Positions 44,985 to 55,842 of a stretch of 64,000 nt of DNA are shown here, piece after piece; positions within the stretch are counted from its first letter, which is position 1; each line of letters starts with the position of its first letter. Position numbers and translations under genes: made by a program. The notes beneath the pieces are model-generated. The model had not been told where the DNA came from, ran no database searches, and saw only the letters and a program-made list of their open reading frames with translations. Location of the stretch: positions 682,001 through 746,000 of the forward strand of contig NZ_MCGV01000001.1 of the NCBI RefSeq assembly GCF_001705235.1. Reading direction: 5' to 3'. The stretch comes from Clostridium pasteurianum (GTDB lineage: Bacteria > Bacillota > Clostridia > Clostridiales > Clostridiaceae).

Positions 44985-47702
44985 TGTTGTATCTACTTCA
45001 GGTTTTGCATCAACATCTATATCAAACTTGAAATTTTCTGCTTTAAGTATATCCTTAAAATAAGCTTCATACATATCCTTCGCAATACCTGCAACACCAG
45101 CACCAAAACCACCATCGAATATTACTATAGCAACTGCTATTTTAGGTTTATCGCTAGGTGCAAATCCAACATAAAGTGCATATGACGATCTATCTATTTG
45201 ACTTTCTAAATCACTACTATACGGATCGGCTGTACCAGTTTTTCCTGCTGTAGGGATTTTAAAGTTTGCAAAAGTACCTGCTGCAGTACCTCTATCATTA
45301 ACAGCATTCATTCCTGCCTTTACTGAAGCTATATTAGCTGCTTTAACACCTGTATCTTGAACAACTTCAGGTTTATCTTCATACACCGTTTTCCCATTAG
45401 CATCTGTAATCTTCTTCACAAGATGTACCTTGTATCTTTTTCCACCATTAGCTATAGTGGCAATATAATTGCAGAGCTGAAGAGGAGTAAACTGATTAAG
45501 ACCCTGACCTATAGCAGCACTATAAATGTTTGTTGGGTTTTTAGCCTGATAATCATCTTCTGATTCCTGACTTACTATTCCACTTACAATAGCCTTTATA
45601 TCCGCTTGTGAAAATGTCTTTCCCTTATAAAGTGGATCTGTGCTTATAAGTTGATTTACAAGCTCTTCTGTTTTATTTCTATCAATTTTACCTGTTGAAA
45701 TAGAAGTTCTCATATTACTTTTTATAGCTGCTTTTAACGTAGAAAGTGTCTTTGAATCGCTATCATTAGTATACAAATTTATATTTACGCCCTTTAAATA
45801 CTTACCACTTTGAAGGTCTTCCATTATAGTCCATTGACCCTGCTGCGCAAAACTCTGTTTTGAACTATAAAGGTTATATACCTGACCAAAGTTTTCTTGA
45901 ATTTCTATACCCGTAGTCGGATTTACATTGGAGTTAGGTTGTACACCAAGTCCAAATTTCCATGCATATTGTGCCAATGAATCAAGCCCAGCTTTCTGTC
46001 TTAAAAGTTTTCCAACGGTCATAAAGTAAGCATTACTAGACTTAGCAATTGCGCCTATAAGATTATTACTACCCTGCGGTCCATCAGCCTTAAATACAGT
46101 ATGGAAGCCGGCTCCATCATCAAATGATCCAGGATCATCAATAGTTGTATCCTGAGTTATAGCACCAGTCTCAAGTCCTGCTATAGCTGTAAGTGGTTTA
46201 AATGTGGAACCTGGTGGTATTAATGACAACGTTGCATAATCATAAAGAGGTTTAGGAAGATAATCATATTTATCTATTCTAATATTTGGATTACTTGTAC
46301 TCTTAGGAAACAAAGTATCATATAAATTTTCTGGAACTCCGACAGATTTTGCTTGAGAAATCAAATCCGTTGAAAAATATTTTGACAGCGTATCCTTAGA
46401 AAGACCATTAGGGTCTGCAAAATCGTTAGGATTAAAATTAGGAACAGAAGCAAGTGCTAAAACTCCTCCAGTATCTACATCTATAGCTACCGCAGCACCT
46501 CTTGTTGCATTACCTAAATATGAGCTTCCAGAATTAGAATTTGCATATCCTTGCTTTCTTAAAGAAGACATTGTATTTATAAGTGCCTGTTCTGTTGCAT
46601 ACTGTACATCTTTATTTATTGTAAGCTGAACATTCTGTCCTGGATATGGATCTTTTTTAGCAAGTTCATCCGTTATTTTTCCCTGCTTGTTTACTTCAAC
46701 AATTCTTCCACCAGATGTTCCTTTAAGTCTGTCCTCTAATGCAGCTTCAATACCAGATGTACCAATAAGATCACTATTAACATCATAACCTTCTTCTGTA
46801 TACTTCTGTGATTGCCCTGTACTTGACGGAGTTATCTTACTTATATATCCTAAAACGTTAGAAGCTAAATTACCATAAGGATAACTTCTTATAGGATCAA
46901 TTGAAATATCTACTCCTGGAAGTTCATCAGATTTTTGAAGTATATTAAAAGCTGTATCCTTTTTTACATTACTTGCTATAATAACAGGCTTATATCCTGA
47001 ATTCATTTTAATAGCATCTTTTACTACCATAAATCTTCTAATATCATTAATATCACATTGTTTACTTATAGTATTACCATCAATTGTAATTTTATAAGAA
47101 TTAGGTATTTTATAAGTTTTAACAAGTGAATCAAAAACCTCTTTAGGAGTATATTTTAGAAGAGCATTATTTACTTCATTTAGTTGAGCAGTAGTAAGTT
47201 CATCTTCCTTTGTTTTTCCATTATGCATCTTCTTTATAATAGGCTCTTCAAAGCCTCTGTCTTTTAAAAATCTAAGCTGCATCTTTTTTACTTCATCTGG
47301 ATTCGTAGTATTAAAGTCAAAACTAAATCCAGAAGCAGCATCATACTTTAATGCAAAACTATCATTTTGCTTCTCACCATTTTTATCAATAATATAGAAC
47401 ACCTTAGCAGCAGTATTATAAAAACTATTTTTATTACCATCAGTTTGAATATAAGTAACATCATAGCTTTGCTTATTCGTTGCAAGAAGTGTTCCTGTTG
47501 AATCCGTTATTTCTCCCCTAGGGGCAACTGCCTTTATAAACTTATGAGCCGTGCTGTTAGCTTTTGCCTTGTAGGAGTCCGTTTCAACTATTTGAAGATC
47601 TACAAGTTTAGCAATAATACCTGAAAATACAAAAAGTGCGACTAAAATCAATGCAGTAAATCTATTAAATATCTTTTTTAACTTTGTTTTTTTTCTATTC
47701 AT
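44976..47702 (-). CDS. mrdA: Class B penicillin-binding protein 2, transpeptidase of the elongasome
   Basis: A 908-residue PBP2-type transpeptidase, longer than the usual 600-700 because of inserts in the dimerisation and transpeptidase domains. One N-terminal membrane helix (about 15-35), VAPRGEITDSTGTLLATN, SxxK in PPGSTFKPLTAI, SSN in AKSSNAYFM, and KTG in AGKTGTADPY. It cross-links new peptidoglycan with RodA. It is last of mreB-mreC-mreD-mrdA. The C-terminus DTTGK lies within the palindromic repeat, which supplies the stop codon. Confidence 0.94.
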   Translation of the reverse strand: MNRKKTKLKKIFNRFTALILVALFVFSGIIAKLVDLQIVETDSYKAKANSTAHKFIKAVAPRGEITDSTGTLLATNKQSYDVTYIQTDGNKNSFYNTAAKVFYIIDKNGEKQNDSFALKYDAASGFSFDFNTTNPDEVKKMQLRFLKDRGFEEPIIKKMHNGKTKEDELTTAQLNEVNNALLKYTPKEVFDSLVKTYKIPNSYKITIDGNTISKQCDINDIRRFMVVKDAIKMNSGYKPVIIASNVKKDTAFNILQKSDELPGVDISIDPIRSYPYGNLASNVLGYISKITPSSTGQSQKYTEEGYDVNSDLIGTSGIEAALEDRLKGTSGGRIVEVNKQGKITDELAKKDPYPGQNVQLTINKDVQYATEQALINTMSSLRKQGYANSNSGSSYLGNATRGAAVAIDVDTGGVLALASVPNFNPNDFADPNGLSKDTLSKYFSTDLISQAKSVGVPENLYDTLFPKSTSNPNIRIDKYDYLPKPLYDYATLSLIPPGSTFKPLTAIAGLETGAITQDTTIDDPGSFDDGAGFHTVFKADGPQGSNNLIGAIAKSSNAYFMTVGKLLRQKAGLDSLAQYAWKFGLGVQPNSNVNPTTGIEIQENFGQVYNLYSSKQSFAQQGQWTIMEDLQSGKYLKGVNINLYTNDSDSKTLSTLKAAIKSNMRTSISTGKIDRNKTEELVNQLISTDPLYKGKTFSQADIKAIVSGIVSQESEDDYQAKNPTNIYSAAIGQGLNQFTPLQLCNYIATIANGGKRYKVHLVKKITDANGKTVYEDKPEVVQDTGVKAANIASVKAGMNAVNDRGTAAGTFANFKIPTAGKTGTADPYSSDLESQIDRSSYALYVGFAPSDKPKIAVAIVIFDGGFGAGVAGIAKDMYEAYFKDILKAENFKFDIDVDAKPEVDTTGK

Positions 47703-47718
47703 AATCTATTACCTCACT

Positions 47719-48210
47719 TTAAAGTCTCCACTTTGTTATCATATAGTCTTTTTGACACAACTTGTAAACCCATATGTATATAAATATTCCCAAAACAAAA
47801 TTATAGATTGATCCATATAAGCTAAAACTTATATCGCTATAACTTTTACATAAATATAAGATTACAAACATTAAAATACCTTTTATAAAGGACATTATAA
47901 AAATGACTATTGTTGGTATAAAAGCTTTTTCTTTAAACAAATTTTTACCTATAGCTCCTGCTGCAACACATAATATCATGTCAAGAAGCATGTTTACACC
48001 AATCCCATTAAAAAGGTAAATATCCTGAATAAACCCTGCAGCAATTCCAATAACAACACACGGCCATCCTTCATTTATTATTGAATAACTTATTATAAAA
48101 ATAAAAAGCAGACTAGGGTAATATCCTTTAATGTTAATAAACGGTGCTATACAATTATCTATAAACGTAAATCCCAATATACATAATAATAATGTTAAAA
48201 ATTTTCTCAT
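47719..48210 (-). CDS. mreD: Rod shape-determining protein MreD
   Basis: A 163-residue protein with five predicted membrane helices and the weakly conserved MreD pattern (MRKFLTLLLCILGFTFIDNCI ... GIAAGFIQDIYLFNGIGVNMLLDMI). It links MreC to the elongasome. It sits 10 bp behind mreC and 16 bp ahead of mrdA. Confidence 0.9.
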   Translation of the reverse strand: MRKFLTLLLCILGFTFIDNCIAPFINIKGYYPSLLFIFIISYSIINEGWPCVVIGIAAGFIQDIYLFNGIGVNMLLDMILCVAAGAIGKNLFKEKAFIPTIVIFIMSFIKGILMFVILYLCKSYSDISFSLYGSIYNFVLGIFIYIWVYKLCQKDYMITKWRL

Positions 48211-48220
48211 AAAACATCAC

Positions 48221-49072
48221 CTAATATTTAATTTCGCTTGTATCTTTTGGAACTACTATGAATACCCTTTGGAGTCTTGTAAAATCAACAGCTGGCTCAA
48301 TTATAGCTTCTCTCTCCATTTTACCTTTGTTGTCTTCAACACTTGTAACCTTACCTATTATTATATCCTTAGGATAATCCGATCCAATTCCAGATGTAAC
48401 TATAGTATCTCCTTCTTTTATGTCTGAATTCAAAGGAAGCATAGTTAATATTGCTAAATTTTTGCTCTTATCTGCATTATCAGTATATCCTGTAACAATG
48501 CAATCATTAACCTGTGTTCTTTGGATAAGCGCTGCAACAGACACATTTTCACTTGAAATAGTTTCTATTTTGCAATAATTACTTGCTGCAGAAGTAACTT
48601 TACCTATAAGCCCTGCATCATTAATTACAGCCATACCTGGTTTTACTCCATCTTTAGTTCCCTTATTTATAACATATCCTTTTAATATGCCGGAACCACT
48701 TTTTAATACTATATCGCCACCAACATAATCATACTCAGAGTGATCTTCTTTAAACTTAAACATTCTCTTAAGTTCAGCATTTTCATTTTTAAGAGAATCA
48801 TAAGCTGCTGCCTTTTGCTTAAGCTGACTATTCTTTGACTTTAGTGTTTCATTTTCCTTTTGAACTTCTGAAAAATTAAGTGCGAATCCTACAGCCCCTT
48901 TAATATTGTTATTGATATTATAAAAGAAACCTTGTACAGAATTAAATACTGTACCTACTCCATTCTCTACAAAAGAAACCTTTTCCCTCTTAACTGTGTA
49001 TCCTATTAATATCAAAAAGCTAACTGACAGAACAACAATCGTTACTGTCAGCCTATTTTTAAATAGTTTCAT
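48221..49072 (-). CDS. mreC: Rod shape-determining protein MreC
   Basis: A 283-residue protein with an N-terminal membrane helix (about 9-27), a coiled coil (about 68-105, ENETLKSKNSQLKQKAAAYDSLKNENAELKRM) and two beta-barrel domains (VVNDAGLIGKVTSAASNYCKIETI). It scaffolds PBP2/RodA outside the membrane. The start lies 8 bp behind mreB. Confidence 0.94.
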   Translation of the reverse strand: MKLFKNRLTVTIVVLSVSFLILIGYTVKREKVSFVENGVGTVFNSVQGFFYNINNNIKGAVGFALNFSEVQKENETLKSKNSQLKQKAAAYDSLKNENAELKRMFKFKEDHSEYDYVGGDIVLKSGSGILKGYVINKGTKDGVKPGMAVINDAGLIGKVTSAASNYCKIETISSENVSVAALIQRTQVNDCIVTGYTDNADKSKNLAILTMLPLNSDIKEGDTIVTSGIGSDYPKDIIIGKVTSVEDNKGKMEREAIIEPAVDFTRLQRVFIVVPKDTSEIKY

Positions 49073-49080
49073 TTAAGCCA

Positions 49081-50106
<1,026 letters not shown>

Positions 50107-50111
50107 CTACG

Positions 50112-50798
50112 TTATATTAGTCCCTCTTCTTTTAAACTAACATATATACCTTCCCCAACTATTATATGATCTAAAAGCTCTATTCCTATTATCTTGCTGC
50201 ACTCAAAGAGTCTTTTAGTTATATTTATATCCTCATTACTTGGTTTTGGATCACCCGAAGGATGATTATGACACAATATAATTGATGCTGCGTGTTTTAA
50301 TATTGGCTCAACATATACCTCTCTAGGATGAACTATAGAAGAATTTAAACTTCCTACAGAAACATCAGATATCTTTATAACTATATTCTTTGTATTAAGC
50401 ATAATGACATATAAGTGCTCCTTATTAAAACTTTTTAATTCTTCCATAACAAGATTAACAGCATCTCTAGGCGATGTGATTTTATACTTTTCTCCAGATT
50501 TATATGTTTTAAATCTTTTGAAAAGCTCACCTACCGCTATAATTTGAACTGCCTTCGCATTGCCTATGCCTTTTATCTTCTTAAGTTCTTCAAGTTTCAA
50601 ATTCAAAACACCATTTAAGCCGCCATTTTCACTTAAAATCCTGCTGCTTAAATTAATTATATTCTCATTTAATGTTCCTGTCCTAAGTATAATAGCTAAA
50701 AGCTCACTATTTGAAAGCACTTCACTTCCATACCTTAAAAGCCTTTCTCTAGGTCGCTCACTTTTAGGTAAATCCGCAATTTTAAGATTGTTATTCAT
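50112..50798 (-). CDS. radC: RadC family JAB1/MPN-type protein
   Basis: A 228-residue protein with N-terminal helix-hairpin-helix (LKKIKGIGNAKAVQII) and the RadC metallo-motif: HVLD-equivalent EHLYVIMLNTKN, SSIVHPREVY, and the zinc site CHNHPSGDPKPSNED. The name suggests DNA repair but the function is not settled. It lies between maf and mreB as in many Firmicutes. Confidence 0.95.
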   Translation of the reverse strand: MNNNLKIADLPKSERPRERLLRYGSEVLSNSELLAIILRTGTLNENIINLSSRILSENGGLNGVLNLKLEELKKIKGIGNAKAVQIIAVGELFKRFKTYKSGEKYKITSPRDAVNLVMEELKSFNKEHLYVIMLNTKNIVIKISDVSVGSLNSSIVHPREVYVEPILKHAASIILCHNHPSGDPKPSNEDINITKRLFECSKIIGIELLDHIIVGEGIYVSLKEEGLI

Positions 50799-50819
50799 AA
50801 AAATTCATCAATCTCCTAT

Positions 50820-51419
50820 TTATAGATTTACCCCCATCTCCAAAAGAATTTTATATAATCTATTTATGGGCAGCCCTACAACATTATAATAGCAGCCCTT
50901 AATTTCTTCAACAAAAATTGAAGCTTTCCCTTGAATACCATATGCGCCTGCTTTATCTTTATATTCACCACACGCTATGTAATTTAATATGGCTTCACGT
51001 GATAAATCGGAAAACTTCACATCCGTATATAAAAAATCTTTTCTAGTCAAGTTGTTTTTAATGTCTATAACTGCAATACCTGAATAAACCTTATGAGTTC
51101 TACCACTAAGCCTAGAAAGCATATTAAAAGCTTCCTCAGAATTCTTTGGCTTACCAAGTATTTCACCATCAATTGAAACTACCGTATCACACCCTATTAT
51201 AAAGATTTCATCTTCATCTTTAAGCAAAGATTCCTCTTTAATCTTATTAAGTGTACTTTGTGCTTTAGATTCAGCCAAAGTCATTACGTAGTCTCCAACA
51301 TCCCTAGTATTTTCAATAGAACTTTCATCAAAATCACTTACTATAGTAATAAAATCCTCAGTAATATTTTTTAGAAGTTCACGTCTCCTGGGTGAAGCTG
51401 ATGCTAAAACTAATTTCAT
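50820..51419 (-). CDS. maf: Maf family nucleotide pyrophosphatase
   Basis: A 199-residue Maf/YhdE protein: LASASPRRRELLKNI at the start, FIIGCDTVVSIDGEILGKPKNSEEA and AGAYGIQGKASIFVE. It hydrolyses non-canonical or pyrimidine nucleoside triphosphates and is linked to septation control. It lies 21 bp ahead of radC. Confidence 0.95.
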   Translation of the reverse strand: MKLVLASASPRRRELLKNITEDFITIVSDFDESSIENTRDVGDYVMTLAESKAQSTLNKIKEESLLKDEDEIFIIGCDTVVSIDGEILGKPKNSEEAFNMLSRLSGRTHKVYSGIAVIDIKNNLTRKDFLYTDVKFSDLSREAILNYIACGEYKDKAGAYGIQGKASIFVEEIKGCYYNVVGLPINRLYKILLEMGVNL

Positions 51420-51423
51420 GATC

Positions 51424-51684
51424 TCACTTCCTAATTTTGCTATATATTATTATTGCCATTACTACCCCTGCTACAGCCATTAAATTAATATTGAAGTTTA
51501 ATCCGAAAGTAAAACTAAAAACTTTAAGATCAACTACAAGCGGTTTAGCTGTTCCAATACTATATGCTTTTCTAAGGAATTCAACCCGTGTAAAATGTTC
51601 TCCCAGTATATCTCCAACTAATGAACCACCTATACAACCTATTAGAGATAGAAATAAAACATCCCTGAAATTCTTACCTTTCAC
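51424..51684 (-). CDS. Small membrane protein, DUF4321 type
   Basis: An 86-residue protein with two hydrophobic segments (about 9-27 and 62-82), resembling the DUF4321 proteins found upstream of maf in clostridia: KNFRDVLFLSLIGCIGGSLVGDILGEH and FSFTFGLNFNINLMAVAGVVMAIII. Function unknown. It lies 4 bp ahead of maf on the minus strand and starts the maf-radC-mre row. Confidence 0.8.
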   Translation of the reverse strand: MKGKNFRDVLFLSLIGCIGGSLVGDILGEHFTRVEFLRKAYSIGTAKPLVVDLKVFSFTFGLNFNINLMAVAGVVMAIIIYSKIRK

Positions 51685-51837
51685 CTTACCTAACTCCCTA
51701 CATCAAATATACATCTTTTATAGTTTATCATTTAATATACTCTTAAACAAGTCTTTAAAAGATTATTAAAAAATTTTTTATTTTATTTTTAAAAATGTGT
51801 ACATTAATAACTAGTAATTAAGAATAATACAATGTAA

Positions 51838-52280
51838 TAGTGCTAAAGGAGCTATTTAGATAAATTCTAATAAATCTTGGTAAAAAAATCGTAAAATACT
51901 TAGATGTTTCAATTGTATCATGCACAAAGTTCATCCCCTGCTGGCGAGCAAAACAATGTCAGCACCTCACAAACTAATTATGTCTACTACACATTATTTA
52001 CACCCAAAATTCCGTAGGCACGTAGGAATTTTTTCCTTGTTTTACCTCATAAAGTGAAGTAACAGTGATGAAGGAACGATTTAAATAAATGCTAATAAAT
52101 CTTGGTGAAAGAATCGTAAAATACTTAGATGTTTCAATTGTATCATGCACAAAGTTCATCCCCTGCTGGCGAGCAAAGCAATGTCAGCACCTCACAAACT
52201 AATTATGTCTACTACACATTATTTACACCCAAAATTCCGTAGGCACGTAGGAATTTTTTCCTTGTTTTACCTCATAAAGT
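51838..52280. repeat. 225-bp tandem repeat built from half palindromes and hairpin modules
   Basis: The landmark ctaataaatcttgg occurs at 51867, 52092 and 52317, giving two exact 225-bp steps. Each unit contains the left arm of the large palindrome cut at its centre (gatgtttcaattg) and the block tcatcccctgctggcgagca ... ccgtaggcacgtaggaattt. The two units differ at only a few bases by eye, so the duplication is recent. The third step runs into the complete element at 52274. Confidence 0.9.
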
Positions 52281-52476
52281 GAAGTAACAGTGATGAAGGA
52301 ACAATTTAAAAAAATGCTAATAAATCTTGGTAAAAAAATCGTAAAATACTTAGATGTTTCAATTTGTCTGAGCTTTTTTCCAGCGAGTTATTGAAATATC
52401 TTAGTATTTTACGATTTTTTTACCTTAGATTTATAGCATTTCTTTAATGTTCCGAATCACTGTTACTTCACTTTAT
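52274..52476. repeat. Large palindromic repeat element, member 5
   Basis: Outer arms ataaagtgaagtaacagt and actgttacttcactttat are perfect complements; the core is tttgtctgagc ... cagcgagttattg. The right arm covers the final codons (KIK) and stop of the SPOR-like gene at 52468. Confidence 0.88.
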
Positions 52477-53151
52477 CTTCATTAATTCATTATAAATAAA
52501 AATCTCATTTTCATTTATGTTGTCCCTATTAATATCGCTTGAAAGACTAGCTATATGTTTTTTTATTTCTTGAATAACTTTGTAGTTTTTGTAATCTTCA
52601 TTCGCATTTTGAAGACTAGAGCACCACTTTTTTAATGAAGAAACCTGAACTGACTTTACATTCTTATCATTAAACTTATTTATAATTTCTAGATATGCAC
52701 TTATTATATCGTACAGCTCGTCCCCACCTAAATCACTCTTGCTAAAACTAATAGTAAATTTATTAAAGTCAAACTTATTGCTTTTAACATTTTTTTCATA
52801 AGCATCATAATCTTTTTCACTACAGGCAGCATAAATTACTTTGTATAATCCTTTATTCTTTACTTCAAACGGCGTACCTATATTATTTAAGTCATTAAGA
52901 ACTTTATCCGCATTTTCCTTCTTTGAATTAGCTGAGCACTGGATAATAAAAAAATTCGCCATTCCTTCACTTTTTTTATCATTTTCTTTTGATACAATTT
53001 TAGCATTTTGAGATGTACCGCTCGCTTTAATAAAAGTTTTAAATATAACCGTTCCAATTAAAAATGATAAAAATAAAACCAAAGTCAAACAAATCACAAA
53101 AGGCATACTGCTACTTTTTTTATGTTTTAAATCATATCTAGTATATCTCAT
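52468..53151 (-). CDS. Membrane-anchored SPOR-like protein
   Basis: A 227-residue protein with a basic cytoplasmic N-terminus (MRYTRYDLKHKKSSS), one membrane helix (about 17-39) and an external part whose first 70 residues look like a SPOR domain (NFFIIQCSANSKKENADKVLNDLNNIGTPFEVKNKGLYKVIYAAC). SPOR domains bind denuded glycan at division or sporulation septa. The last three codons and stop lie in the palindromic repeat. Position upstream of the maf/mre row agrees with a wall-related role. Confidence 0.75.
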   Translation of the reverse strand: MRYTRYDLKHKKSSSMPFVICLTLVLFLSFLIGTVIFKTFIKASGTSQNAKIVSKENDKKSEGMANFFIIQCSANSKKENADKVLNDLNNIGTPFEVKNKGLYKVIYAACSEKDYDAYEKNVKSNKFDFNKFTISFSKSDLGGDELYDIISAYLEIINKFNDKNVKSVQVSSLKKWCSSLQNANEDYKNYKVIQEIKKHIASLSSDINRDNINENEIFIYNELMKIK

Positions 53152-53229
53152 TTTCTCATCTCCTAAAGTATAATATTTATTATATATATATTAACTTTAG
53201 GTGTAATTTATGATTTATATATAAAAACT

Positions 53230-53724
53230 TCAAGAAATATTCTTTTCCATTATTATAAGATCTTCTTTATATTCCTTATCTGAATAAAATTCCTTATTTA
53301 CTCTAATCATTTTAAAATCATTATTCTGCCACATTTTTATCATATTCTTCTCACTTTTAGTAATGCCAGTTATAAAATCGCAAATACCAAAGTTATTATA
53401 AAAATACTTTAATATGTTCATTAATATATTCTGACTTTCCTTAGAAGTACTATATCTTTCATCTATGAAAAAGTAAGAAATCCATACAATATTCCTGCTT
53501 TTAAATTCTATCCTTCCTCTAAAAACTCCTATGAATTCTTCATTTTTTAATATTTTAGTAAAGAATTCATATTCACTCATGTAGTATCCTAAAAACACTT
53601 CATCAAATCCATTACCATTGAGGCAAAATTTCTTATCTTTCAGCATACTTTTTAAATCGCTTATATCTTCTCTTTCAATATTCTTTACACTTATATCTTC
53701 AAATTCTATATCTACATCAAACAT
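53230..53724 (-). CDS. GNAT-family N-acetyltransferase
   Basis: A 164-residue protein with a GNAT-like pattern: VWISYFFIDERYSTSKESQNILMNILKYFYNNFGICDFITGITKSEKNMIKMWQNNDFKMI. The usual RxxGxG/A acetyl-CoA loop is replaced by RYSTSKES, so cofactor binding is uncertain. Substrate unknown. Lone gene on the minus strand. Confidence 0.7.
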   Translation of the reverse strand: MFDVDIEFEDISVKNIEREDISDLKSMLKDKKFCLNGNGFDEVFLGYYMSEYEFFTKILKNEEFIGVFRGRIEFKSRNIVWISYFFIDERYSTSKESQNILMNILKYFYNNFGICDFITGITKSEKNMIKMWQNNDFKMIRVNKEFYSDKEYKEDLIIMEKNIS

Positions 53725-53814
53725 AATTTCACCTCTAAAAATTAATTCGATATTGAGGTGAATTATCCTTTAATTTTTTATTTTAAGCAGCATAAGCGAT
53801 TTCTACTTATACAC

Positions 53815-54000
53815 GTAAAAAATTAAGAATGATGGTAAATTTTTCTCCTATTTGCTCCGAAAAACCTGAGAACTTATAAATACTCCATTCACCTAAGGCA
53901 AATGTTCTTTTCTAAGTTAGTAGGCTTTCCAAAGCAAAGTGGTAGAAAATCATCCTTCATTCTTAATTCTTAATTTTTCTAAAGTAGGTAACAGCCTATA
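53815..54000. repeat. Diverged member of the small repeat module family
   Basis: About 53898-53960 (aaatgttcttttctaagtta ... gaaaatcatcctt) is similar to 112-172. It is followed by aaagtaggtaacagcc, which resembles the gaagtaacag end of the large palindromes, then the 3' end of the small gene at 54012. The palindrome itself is absent. Confidence 0.55.
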
Positions 54001-54011
54001 TAAATTTTTAA

Positions 54012-54203
54012 CTACCCAAATAATTCTTCTTCATCAACTTCTTTAAAATTAGGGATAGCAAAAGGCGGCGAATAGTATCTTTGAGCAGGACAAAACTGCC
54101 TAGAATTTCTCATACATGGATTAAATTCAAATGGACAATCTTCATAGGGTGCTCTAGATACATGATTCATATTGTTTTCATAGTTACAGCCATAATATTC
54201 CAT
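54012..54203 (-). CDS. Small cysteine-containing hypothetical protein
   Basis: A 63-residue, tyrosine-, proline- and cysteine-rich protein (MEYYGCNYENNMNHVSRAPYEDCPFEFNPCMRN start, IPNFKEVDEEELFG end) behind a clear GGGAGGAAT ribosome site. The composition resembles small spore-coat-associated proteins, but no family is recognised. It is alone between the repeat region and thrB. The ribosome site and stop make it a credible gene. Confidence 0.7.
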   Translation of the reverse strand: MEYYGCNYENNMNHVSRAPYEDCPFEFNPCMRNSRQFCPAQRYYSPPFAIPNFKEVDEEELFG

Positions 54204-54267
54204 ACATTATTCCTCCCAAAAATAAAAGCTATGCTAGTATTAATGGTATATGTATATTCAATATGAA

Positions 54268-55161
54268 TTATTTTATGACTACAGCCCCATCATTATCTTT
54301 CTCCGCTTCGAATACTTTCCAATTATGTTTTAATCCCTTAAGATAATTCTCCATCTTATAAATAAACTCAGTATCTCCCCCATCTATAACCGCAATCAGA
54401 GTAGAACCCGATCCACTTATAAATTCACCAAGAGAACCATTTTTCTTAGCATTAATAAAAATCTCATCCACATTATTTATTAATTTTTTCCTATAAGGCT
54501 GATGAATTTTATCTTCAAACACATATCTCAATTTTTCGTTCTCACCGTTATTTAAAGCAGAAATAAGCATGGCACATCTCGATACATTAAATACTGCATC
54601 TTCCCTCGAATATGAATCTGGCAGTACTTTCCTAGATGCCGCAGTACTCACTTTAAAATCAGGTACCATTACAGCATACTTTAAATTTGATTTTTCATTA
54701 ACCTTTGAGTAAATTATATTTCCATTATCATTTATACTTATTACAATGCCACCTAAAAGTGCTGGTGCAACGTTGTCTGGATGTCCCTCAATATCAACTG
54801 CTATAGAAAGCATATCTTGAACTGCCATATTTCCTTTTAAAAGCGCATTAGCCCCAACTATTCCACCAACAATACAAGCTGCACTACTTCCAAGTCCCCT
54901 TGACAAAGGTATATTTGTTCTTGACATATCTATTTTAAAACCTTTATATCCTCTATTCAAAAAATTATATACTTTCACAATACTTTTATAAGTCAAATTT
55001 TCTTTATAGTTTCTATCAAGCTTCCCATTTAAAAGCTTAATTTCTGTTTTGCCCTCTGTCTCCTCTATAGTTATTTCATTATAAAGCTTAAGGGCCATAC
55101 CTAACGTATCAAATCCAGCCCCCATATTTGCACTTGTGGCAGGTACTCTAACTCTGATCAT
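54268..55161 (-). CDS. thrB: Homoserine kinase
   Basis: A 297-residue GHMP kinase: MIRVRVPATSANMGAGFDTLGMALKLY at the N-terminus, the ATP loop PLSRGLGSSAACIVG and C-terminal GSGSTLIAVID. It phosphorylates homoserine for threonine synthesis. The ATG at 55161 follows GGGGTG. It lies 21 bp behind the ACT-domain gene and probably shares its transcript. Confidence 0.96.
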   Translation of the reverse strand: MIRVRVPATSANMGAGFDTLGMALKLYNEITIEETEGKTEIKLLNGKLDRNYKENLTYKSIVKVYNFLNRGYKGFKIDMSRTNIPLSRGLGSSAACIVGGIVGANALLKGNMAVQDMLSIAVDIEGHPDNVAPALLGGIVISINDNGNIIYSKVNEKSNLKYAVMVPDFKVSTAASRKVLPDSYSREDAVFNVSRCAMLISALNNGENEKLRYVFEDKIHQPYRKKLINNVDEIFINAKKNGSLGEFISGSGSTLIAVIDGGDTEFIYKMENYLKGLKHNWKVFEAEKDNDGAVVIK

Positions 55162-55182
55162 ATTTAAACACCCCAATATTTT

Positions 55183-55665
55183 TTATTCCATTGCTACAAT
55201 TTCAACCTTCAATACATTTTTAATTTTTTTAAGTTCCTCTACTATCTCCTTGATATCACCTTCTATGCGGCTTATATCAAAAGTAATATTTACATTAGCT
55301 GTATTATTTATAGGTATATCCTGATTTATTGTAAGTATATTACAAAGACTTTGAGCTAATTTATCTAAAACTTCCGATAAAGTTCCCCTTCTATGTTCTA
55401 TCAAAATTGATATAGTGACCTTTTGACTTTTAAGTCCATCAGAAACTTTAAAAACATAATCTTTATATTTATAATAAGTACTCCTACTTATGCCAACCTT
55501 TTTAACTGCCTCTGTGATATCTTTAACCTTGCCCATTCTCAAAAGTTCCTTTACAGCTATAACCTCATCAAATACATCAGGAAGTACAGCTGTATCAATA
55601 AGTAAATATTTTTTAGGTGCAGTCGTACTAATTTCAATCACCGCTTCCATGTTTTTATTAAGCAA
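55183..55665 (-). CDS. UPF0735/PheB-type ACT domain protein
   Basis: A 160-residue protein of the PheB/UPF0735 family: N-terminal helical part with a helix-turn-helix-like segment (VKKVGISRSTYYKYKDYVFKV) and a C-terminal ACT domain (KVTISILIEHRRGTLSEVLDKLAQSLCNILTINQDIP). ACT domains bind amino acids; the family is next to hom/thrB or pheA in Firmicutes, so a sensor of aspartate- or aromatic-family amino acids is likely. The start could be the TTG at 55665 or the ATG five codons later; neither has a strong ribosome site. Confidence 0.85.
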   Translation of the reverse strand: MLNKNMEAVIEISTTAPKKYLLIDTAVLPDVFDEVIAVKELLRMGKVKDITEAVKKVGISRSTYYKYKDYVFKVSDGLKSQKVTISILIEHRRGTLSEVLDKLAQSLCNILTINQDIPINNTANVNITFDISRIEGDIKEIVEELKKIKNVLKVEIVAME

Positions 55666-55842
55666 ACACTTGTATGTACTTCATGAACTAACGTACTAAT
55701 AATATCATAAAATAATCTTAAAAACAATAACCTTTTATAATGTGATAAGACTGTACCATTCACATTTCACCTTAAATATAAAAAGTCACTTATGATTTAT
55801 TAGCTTCTTTAAGTTAAAAATTCATAAAATTAGTTTCACATA

